From NCBI GenBank assembly GCA_938022295.1, contig CALIDR010000156.1, forward strand, positions 1 through 11,466: a stretch of 11,466 bases of DNA, written 5' to 3'. Position numbers and translations under genes: made by a program. How positions within the stretch are numbered: position 1 is the stretch's first letter; the number at the start of each line of letters is the position of its first letter. Below, one piece after another: positions 6,609-11,466 of this stretch. The notes beneath the pieces were generated by a model. It was not told the origin of the DNA. It saw only the letters and a program-made list of their open reading frames with translations, and searched no databases. This DNA is from an uncultured Burkholderiaceae bacterium. Lineage in GTDB: Bacteria > Pseudomonadota > Gammaproteobacteria > Burkholderiales > Burkholderiaceae_C.

Positions 6609-7358
6609 ATGAAGATTCTCGTTCCCGTCAAGCGGGTGGTCGACTACAACGTCAAGGTGCGCGTCAAGGGCGACGGCAGCGGTGTGGACATCGCCAACGT
6701 CAAGATGAGCATGAACCCGTTCGACGAGATCGCCGTCGAGGAGGCGGTGCGGCTGAAGGAGAAGGGTGCCGCCACCGAGGTGATCGCCGTGTCGTGCGGC
6801 GTCGCCCAGTGCCAGGAGACGCTGCGCACCGCGATGGCCATCGGCGCCGACCGCGCGATCCTGGTCGAGACCACGGAAGAGCTGCAGCCGCTGGCGGTGG
6901 CCAAGCTGCTCAAGGCGCTGGTCGACAAGGAGCAGCCGGGCCTGGTGATCCTGGGCAAGCAGGCGATCGACGACGACTGCAACCAGACCGGCCAGATGCT
7001 CGCCGCGCTCGCCGGCCTGCCGCAGGGCACGTTCGCGAGCAAGGTCGAGGTCGAGGGGCAGAGCGTGAAGGTCACGCGCGAGATCGACGGCGGCCTGGAG
7101 ACGGTGAAGCTCGCGCTGCCGGCGATCGTCACCACCGACCTGCGCCTGAACGAGCCGCGCTACGTGACGCTGCCCAACATCATGAAGGCCAAGAAGAAGC
7201 CGCTGGACGCGGTGAAACCCGCCGACCTGGGGGTGGACGTGACGCCGCGCATCAGGACGCTGAAGGTGGCCGAGCCGCCCAAGCGCAGCGCCGGCATCAA
7301 GGTGCCCGACGTCGCCACGCTGGTGGACAAGCTGAAGAACGAAGCCAAGGTGATCTGA
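6609..7358 (+). CDS. etfB: Electron transfer flavoprotein subunit beta
   Basis: This 249-residue protein is the small subunit of the soluble ETF heterodimer. ETF takes electrons from acyl-CoA dehydrogenases and delivers them to ETF-ubiquinone oxidoreductase in the membrane. It opens with MKILVPVKRVVDYNVKVRVK and has the beta-family signature at about 155-176 (VTREIDGGLETVKLALP, then AIVTT). The AMP-binding stretch GKQAIDDDCNQTGQ is at 116-129. The recognition loop RYVTLPNIMKAKKKP at 184-198 is the segment that docks to partner dehydrogenases in characterised ETFs. Length and sequence are those of the group I ETF that serves beta-oxidation, not the nitrogen-fixation FixA branch. AGGAG lies 8-9 bases before the ATG. 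It is the first gene of an operon with etfA, the dehydrogenase and the nitronate monooxygenase. Confidence 0.98.
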   Translation: MKILVPVKRVVDYNVKVRVKGDGSGVDIANVKMSMNPFDEIAVEEAVRLKEKGAATEVIAVSCGVAQCQETLRTAMAIGADRAILVETTEELQPLAVAKLLKALVDKEQPGLVILGKQAIDDDCNQTGQMLAALAGLPQGTFASKVEVEGQSVKVTREIDGGLETVKLALPAIVTTDLRLNEPRYVTLPNIMKAKKKPLDAVKPADLGVDVTPRIRTLKVAEPPKRSAGIKVPDVATLVDKLKNEAKVI

Positions 7359-8291
7359 ATGCCCGTCCTCGTCATCGCCGAACACGACCACGCCTCGATC
7401 AAGGGCGCGACGCTGAACACCGTGACCGCCGCGCGCCAGTGCGGCGGCGAGGTGCACGTGCTGGTGGCCGGGCACGACGCCGCCGGTGCCGCGCAGGCCG
7501 CCGCGCGCATCGAGGGCGTGGCCAAGGTGCTGCACGCCGACGGCCAGGCGCTCGCCCACGGGCTGGCGGAGAACCTCGCGGCGCAGGTGCTGGCGGTGGC
7601 CGCGGGCTACAGCCACCTCCTGTTCCCCGCCACCGCCAGCGGCAAGAACGTCGCCCCGCGGGTGGCCGCGCTGCTGGACGTGGCGCAGCTCAGCGACGTG
7701 AGCAAGGTCGTCGGCCCCGACACGTTCGAGCGCCCGATCTACGCCGGCAACGCGATCGCCACCGTGCAGTCCACCGACGCGGTGAAGGTGCTCACGGTGC
7801 GCACGACGGGCTTCGACGCCGCGCCGGCGGCCGGCGGCAGCGCCGCCGTCGAAAGCGTGCCCGCGGTGGCGGCCAGCGACAAGGCGCAGTGGCTCGGCAG
7901 CGAGATCGCCAAGCTCGAGCGCCCGGAACTGACCGCGGCCAAGATCATCGTCTCGGGCGGACGGGCGCTGGGCTCGAGCGAGAAGTTCGCCGAGGTGCTC
8001 ACGCCGCTGGCCGACAAGCTGGGCGCGGCGCTCGGCGCCAGCCGCGCGGCGGTCGATGCCGGCTACGCCCCGAACGACTGGCAGGTCGGGCAGACGGGCA
8101 AGATCGTGGCGCCGCAGCTGTACGTGGCGGTGGGCATCAGCGGGGCGATCCAGCACCTGGCGGGCATGAAGGACAGCAAGGTGATCGTGGCGATCAACAA
8201 GGACCCCGAGGCGCCGATCTTCGCGGTGGCCGACTACGCGCTCGAGGCCGACCTGTTCACCGCGGTGCCGGAGCTGATCGAGAAGCTCTGA
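7359..8291 (+). CDS. etfA: Electron transfer flavoprotein subunit alpha
   Basis: This 310-residue large subunit of ETF carries the redox-active FAD. Its ATG follows the etfB stop codon directly (TGAATG), so the two subunits are translationally coupled. AAGGTGA inside the etfB end can serve as ribosome site. Residues 1-150 form the N-terminal alpha/beta domain (MPVLVIAEHDHASIKGATLN). The FAD domain begins near 194 with IIVSGGRALGSSEKF. It continues through SRAAVDAGYAPNDWQVGQTGK (228-248, whose Ser/Arg and Gln/Thr residues line the flavin pocket in known structures). It also contains the alpha-family signature LYVAVGISGAIQHLAGMKDS at 254-273, running to VIVAIN at 280. All expected elements are present and the length is normal. 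Confidence 0.98.
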   Translation: MPVLVIAEHDHASIKGATLNTVTAARQCGGEVHVLVAGHDAAGAAQAAARIEGVAKVLHADGQALAHGLAENLAAQVLAVAAGYSHLLFPATASGKNVAPRVAALLDVAQLSDVSKVVGPDTFERPIYAGNAIATVQSTDAVKVLTVRTTGFDAAPAAGGSAAVESVPAVAASDKAQWLGSEIAKLERPELTAAKIIVSGGRALGSSEKFAEVLTPLADKLGAALGASRAAVDAGYAPNDWQVGQTGKIVAPQLYVAVGISGAIQHLAGMKDSKVIVAINKDPEAPIFAVADYALEADLFTAVPELIEKL

Positions 8292-8310
8292 CCCTTTCTT
8301 TCCCCACCCG

Positions 8311-8334
8311 CGGGGGCGCCGCCAGGCGCCCCCG
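8311..8334 (+). terminator. Strong GC hairpin between etfA and the acyl-CoA dehydrogenase gene
   Basis: A perfect 10-bp stem (CGGGGGCGCC / GGCGCCCCCG) closes a GCCA loop in the 63-base gap between the etfA stop and the next start. No T-run follows (GTCGTCCATCC), so an efficient intrinsic terminator is unlikely. It more probably stabilises the 3' end of etfBA mRNA or attenuates read-through, letting ETF be made in excess over the dehydrogenase. Confidence 0.5.
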
Positions 8335-8354
8335 TCGTCCATCCGGAGCCCCCC

Positions 8355-10154
8355 ATGACCTACCGTGCCCCCGTCAAGGACATGCTGTTCGCGATGACCG
8401 AGCTCGCGAACCTCGAGGCGGTGTCGCAGCTGCCCGGTTTCGAGGATGCCGGCGTCGAGACGGCGCAGGCCGTGCTCGAGGAGTGCGCGAAGTTCAACGA
8501 GAACGTCGTTGCGCCGCTGAACTGGGAGGGTGACCGCAACCCCTCGTCGTGGCACGACGGCGAGGTGCGCACGACGCCCGGCTTCAGGGACGCGTTCCGC
8601 CAGTTCGCCGAGGCCGGCTGGCAGGGGCTGCAGCATCCGGCCGGCTTCGGCGGCCAGGGGCTGCCGAAGACGATCGGCGCGGCGTGCAACGAGATCCTGA
8701 ACAGCGCCAACCTGAGCTTCGCGCTGTGCCCGCTGCTGACCGACGGCGCGATCGAGGCGCTGCTCGTGGCCGGCAGCGACGCGCAGAAGGCGACCTACAT
8801 CCCGCCGATGATCGAGGGGCGCTGGACCGGGACGATGAACCTGACCGAGCCGCAGGCCGGCAGCGACCTCGCCGCCGTGCGCACGCGCGCCGAGCCGCAG
8901 CCCGACGGCACGTACCGGATCTTCGGCACGAAGATCTTCATCACCTACGGCGAGCACGACATGGCCGAGAACATCGTCCACCTCGTGCTCGCGCGCGTCG
9001 CCGGCGCGCCCGAGGGCGTCAAGGGCATCAGCCTGTTCATCGTGCCGAAGTTCCTGGTCAACGCGGACGGCGGCCTCGGCGCGCGCAACGACGTCCACTG
9101 CGTCAGCATCGAGCACAAGCTCGGCATCAAGGCGAGCCCGACCGCGGTGCTGCAGTACGGCGACCGGGGCGGGGCCGTGGGTCACCTGGTGGGCCAGGAG
9201 AACCGCGGCCTCGAGTACATGTTCATCATGATGAACGCCGCGCGCTACGCGGTGGGCGTGCAGGGCATCGCGCTCGCCGAGCGCGCGTACCAGAAGGCCG
9301 TGAGCTACGCGCGCGAGCGCGTGCAGTCGCGCCCGGTCGACGGGTCCACGCCGGGGGCGGCGCCGATCATCCATCACCCCGACGTCAAGCGCATGCTGAT
9401 GACGATGCGCGCATACACCGAGGGCTGCCGCGCGATGGCTGCCGTGGCCGCCGCGGCCTACGACGCCGCGCACGCGCACCCCGACGCCGCGGCGCGCGCG
9501 CAGAACCAGGCCTTCTACGAGTTCCTCGTGCCGCTCGTGAAGGGCTACAGCACCGAGATGAGCCTCGACGTCGCGTCGCTCGGCGTGCAGGTGCACGGCG
9601 GCATGGGCTTCATCGAGGAGACGGGCGCGGCGCAGCACCTGCGCGACGCCAAGATCCTGACGATCTACGAGGGCACGACGGCGATCCAGGCCAACGACCT
9701 CGTCGGCCGCAAGACGGTGCGCGACGGCGGCACGACCGCGAGGGCGATCGCCGGCCGCATCGAGGCCACCGAGACCGAGCTCGCGAATGCCGCGAACGCC
9801 GGCAGCGCCGCCGCGCGCGCGATGCTCGCCCGCCTGCGCGCCGCGCGTGCCGCGTTCCTCGACGTCGTCGACTACCTCGTCGCGCAGGGCAAGACGAACC
9901 CGGCCGCCGCCTACGCCGGCTCGGTGCCGTACCTGATGCTCGCCGGCAACCTGGTGGCGGGCTGGCAGATGGCGCGCGCGCTGCTGGCGGCCGAGCGCCA
10001 TCTCGCCGCCGGGCGCGACGCCGACTTCATGCGCGCCAAGATCACCACTGCGCGCTTCTACGCCGATCACATCCTCGGCCGCGTGCCCGGCATCCGCGAC
10101 AGCATCGTCGACGGTGCCGAAGGCGTGACGGCGATGGCCGTCGAGGCGTTCTGA
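8355..10154 (+). CDS. Acyl-CoA dehydrogenase, long DmdC/AcdA-type with C-terminal extension
   Basis: This 599-residue FAD enzyme introduces the alpha-beta double bond into an acyl-CoA and passes electrons to ETF, whose genes lie just upstream. GGAG precedes the ATG. In order: a short N-terminal helix typical of this bacterial branch (MTYRAPVKDMLFAM), the helical N-domain with GLQHPAGFGGQGLP (91-104), the beta-domain signature MNLTEPQAGSDL (161-172), and the C-domain with VQVHGGMGF (411-419). IYEGTTAIQANDL follows at 437-449, and Glu439 matches the usual catalytic base. Residues from about 470 to 599 are an extra helical domain absent from the common 380-residue dehydrogenases. Relatives of this size include 3-methylmercaptopropionyl-CoA dehydrogenase (DmdC) and long-/broad-chain enzymes. 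Substrate specificity cannot be read from sequence, and without dmdB/dmdD nearby a general fatty-acid role is more likely. The nitronate monooxygenase gene follows after 20 bases. Confidence 0.95.
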   Translation: MTYRAPVKDMLFAMTELANLEAVSQLPGFEDAGVETAQAVLEECAKFNENVVAPLNWEGDRNPSSWHDGEVRTTPGFRDAFRQFAEAGWQGLQHPAGFGGQGLPKTIGAACNEILNSANLSFALCPLLTDGAIEALLVAGSDAQKATYIPPMIEGRWTGTMNLTEPQAGSDLAAVRTRAEPQPDGTYRIFGTKIFITYGEHDMAENIVHLVLARVAGAPEGVKGISLFIVPKFLVNADGGLGARNDVHCVSIEHKLGIKASPTAVLQYGDRGGAVGHLVGQENRGLEYMFIMMNAARYAVGVQGIALAERAYQKAVSYARERVQSRPVDGSTPGAAPIIHHPDVKRMLMTMRAYTEGCRAMAAVAAAAYDAAHAHPDAAARAQNQAFYEFLVPLVKGYSTEMSLDVASLGVQVHGGMGFIEETGAAQHLRDAKILTIYEGTTAIQANDLVGRKTVRDGGTTARAIAGRIEATETELANAANAGSAAARAMLARLRAARAAFLDVVDYLVAQGKTNPAAAYAGSVPYLMLAGNLVAGWQMARALLAAERHLAAGRDADFMRAKITTARFYADHILGRVPGIRDSIVDGAEGVTAMAVEAF

Positions 10155-10163
10155 CCGTCCACC

Positions 10164-10177
10164 GGAGACCCGTCTTG
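10164..10177 (+). promoter_or_regulatory. Ribosome site and TTG start of the nitronate monooxygenase gene
   Basis: GGAG at 10164-10167 is followed after 7 bases by TTG at 10175-10177. No ATG occurs in this frame near the expected N-terminus. The next candidate, GTG at 10190, lacks a spaced ribosome site and would remove residues that relatives usually have before the LPVIGAPLF strand. Confidence 0.75.
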
Positions 10178-11137
10178 ACGCTTCCAGCCGTGTTCGACCA
10201 CCTGCGCCTGCCCGTCATCGGCGCGCCGCTGTTCATCGTCAGCAACCCCAGGCTCGTGATCGCGCAGTGCACCGCGGGCATCGTCGGCTCGATGCCGGCG
10301 CTCAACGCCCGGCCGGCGTCGCAGCTCGACGAGTGGCTCGCCGAGATCACCGAGACGCTCGCCGCGTGGGACCGCGACCACCCCGACCGGCACGCGGCGC
10401 CGTTCGCGATCAACCAGATCGTGCACAAGAGCAACGACCGGCTCGAGCACGACATGCAGGTCTGCGCGAAGTACCGGGTGCCGATCGTGATCACGTCGCT
10501 CGGCGCGCGTTCCGACGTCAACGACGCCGTGCACGGCTGGGGCGGCATCGTGCTGCACGACGTGATCAACAACGCGTTCGCGCGCAAGGCGATCGAGAAG
10601 GGCGCCGACGGGCTGATCCCGGTGGCCGCCGGCGCCGGGGGACATGCCGGCGTGAAGAGCCCCTTTGCCATCGTGCAGGAAATCCGCGAGTGGTTCGACG
10701 GGCCGCTGGCGCTGTCGGGTGCGATCGCCACCGGCGGCGGCGTGCTGGCGGCCCAGGCGATGGGCGCCGACCTCGCCTACATCGGCTCGGCCTTCATCGC
10801 CACCGACGAGGCGCGCGCGAGCGAGGCGTACAAGCAGGCGATCGTCGACGGCACGAGCGACGACATCGTCTACTCGAGCCTGTTCACCGGCGTGCACGGC
10901 AACTACCTGAAGGCGTCGATCCGCGCCGCGGGCCTCGACCCCGACCACCTGCCCGAGGGCGACGTCAAGACGATGAACTTTGCCGGCGGCGGCGAAGGCG
11001 CGAAGAAGGCCTGGAAGGACATCTGGGGCTGCGGGCAGGGGATCGGCGCCGTGCACGCCGTCGTGCCCGCAGCCGAGCTCGTCGCGCGGCTGCAGCGCGA
11101 GTACGACGCGGCGCGCGAGCGCCTGCGGCTGCGCTGA
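10175..11137 (+). CDS. Nitronate monooxygenase (2-nitropropane dioxygenase family)
   Basis: This 320-residue FMN-dependent TIM-barrel enzyme oxidises alkyl nitronates such as propionate 3-nitronate to carbonyl compounds and nitrite; many family members have unknown physiological substrates. The first strand LPVIGAPLFIVSNPRL (12-27) is the usual family opening. AAGAGGHAG at 151-159 holds the His (about 157) that corresponds to the active-site His of characterised members. SGAIATGGGVLAAQAMGADL at 181-200, continuing into AYIGSAFIAT, is the FMN-phosphate binding segment. The gene starts at TTG 20 bases after the dehydrogenase stop and probably shares its transcript. Linkage of this family to acyl-CoA dehydrogenase genes is common in betaproteobacteria but unexplained. 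Possible roles are detoxification or a flavin reaction on an acyl-CoA-linked compound. An alternative, the related enoyl-ACP reductase FabK, is less likely given the AAGAGGHAG context and the operon. Confidence 0.93.
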   Translation: MTLPAVFDHLRLPVIGAPLFIVSNPRLVIAQCTAGIVGSMPALNARPASQLDEWLAEITETLAAWDRDHPDRHAAPFAINQIVHKSNDRLEHDMQVCAKYRVPIVITSLGARSDVNDAVHGWGGIVLHDVINNAFARKAIEKGADGLIPVAAGAGGHAGVKSPFAIVQEIREWFDGPLALSGAIATGGGVLAAQAMGADLAYIGSAFIATDEARASEAYKQAIVDGTSDDIVYSSLFTGVHGNYLKASIRAAGLDPDHLPEGDVKTMNFAGGGEGAKKAWKDIWGCGQGIGAVHAVVPAAELVARLQREYDAARERLRLR

Positions 11138-11466
11138 GGCCAAAGCGCGGCCGGGCGCCGGCGATTCGGGGGGCAGCGCTCGCCCTCTCCCGGCGCTCGG
11201 CCGACATCGGTCGTTCGCTTCGTGCCGTCTGCCGAGGTCGGTGCGGCAAAGCGCCGTGCGCGCGGGCGCGCACGGCGCTTTGCCATATCGACGAGCACTG
11301 CGAAGGCGAGCACAGGCACGCTTTCGCACAACTCGACGGTGGACATCGCGCCAGGCGGCACCCGGTGCGGGCGAACTGTGTGGCGGCGAGCAGCGCAGCG
11401 CAGTCGGCGCGCAGGGCCGACCGCCACAGTGTGAGACATCCTGGGTCAACCTCCCCGAGTGGAGGC
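11138..11466. other. Downstream non-coding region (329 bases)
   Basis: I see no convincing gene after the nitronate monooxygenase stop. The frames here are Arg-rich and cross a perfect hairpin. Besides the 18-bp hairpin there is a second possible stem further on (TGTGGCGG at 11379-11386 with CCGCCACA at 11411-11418). The right end may be the upstream region of a gene beyond the window. A GGAGG on the minus strand (about 11449-11453) precedes an ATG at 11439, but the frame that follows looks non-coding. Confidence 0.5.
11245..11284. terminator. Long perfect hairpin, probable bidirectional terminator of the etf operon
   Basis: An 18-bp perfect stem (GGCAAAGCGCCGTGCGCG paired with its exact complement) closes a 4-base CGGG loop. 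The outer part carries AAA on the left and TTT on the right (GCGCTTTGCC). This is the usual form of terminators in GC-rich betaproteobacteria, able to act on both strands. It begins 107 bases after the nitronate monooxygenase stop, which gives a long 3' untranslated tail. No other terminator candidate is closer. Confidence 0.7.

Noticed and set aside
4935..10070. A 1711-codon open frame on the minus strand opposite the permease, etf and dehydrogenase genes
   Set aside because: It is Arg/His/Ala-rich with no domain signal and lies antisense to well-recognised genes. Long antisense frames are expected when codons end in G or C at about 70% GC.
8549..10174. The long upstream extension of the nitronate monooxygenase frame inside the dehydrogenase gene
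   Set aside because: This part is Arg-rich shadow sequence. The family homology starts right after the TTG at 10175, where a ribosome site is correctly spaced.
10903..11439. A possible minus-strand gene starting at 11439 with a GGAGG upstream
   Set aside because: The product is Arg-rich with no recognisable fold, crosses the perfect terminator hairpin and runs antisense into the nitronate monooxygenase gene.

Overview
The window is very GC-rich (about 70% by eye) and gene-dense. It looks like a chromosomal segment of a betaproteobacterium, most likely Burkholderiales or a relative. The reasons are the etfB-etfA-acyl-CoA dehydrogenase-nitronate monooxygenase gene order, the protein sequences themselves, and a PEP-CTERM (exosortase substrate) protein with a sigma-54 promoter nearby. 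No RNA genes, insertion sequences, phage genes or CRISPR arrays were seen.

Left part (1-4741, minus strand): three consecutive genes for secreted proteins, read from right to left. The first (3074-4741) is an exported protein with a probable alpha/alpha-toroid (prenyltransferase/squalene-cyclase-like) body, a thrombospondin type 3 calcium-binding repeat and a dockerin-like tail ending in a cysteine cluster. The second (2323-3039) is a PEP-CTERM protein. The third (1-2174, cut by the left edge) is a large exported protein with a PKD domain, a second Ig-like domain and at least one PASTA domain. A good match to a sigma-54 promoter lies about 155 bases upstream of the first gene. This fits what is known of PEP-CTERM genes, which are often under RpoN with PrsK/PrsR. 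The set reads as a regulated cell-surface or extracellular-matrix locus. The exosortase and its regulators are not in the window.

Middle (4742-6452): a 415-base divergent intergenic region, then a plus-strand UMF1-type (Atg22-like) major facilitator permease of unknown substrate.

Right part (6453-11137, plus strand): a fatty-acid or branched-chain acyl-CoA oxidation operon. etfB and etfA abut exactly and encode both subunits of the electron transfer flavoprotein. They are followed by a long (599 aa) acyl-CoA dehydrogenase of the DmdC/AcdA type, which would pass electrons to ETF, and then by a flavin-dependent nitronate monooxygenase starting at TTG. An imperfect 26-base palindrome overlaps the likely promoter in front of etfB and looks like a TetR-family operator. 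A strong GC hairpin separates etfA from the dehydrogenase gene. The last 329 bases hold no convincing gene but contain an 18-bp perfect hairpin that is probably the operon terminator.

The right half is ordinary metabolism. The left half is where less-described biology is most likely.
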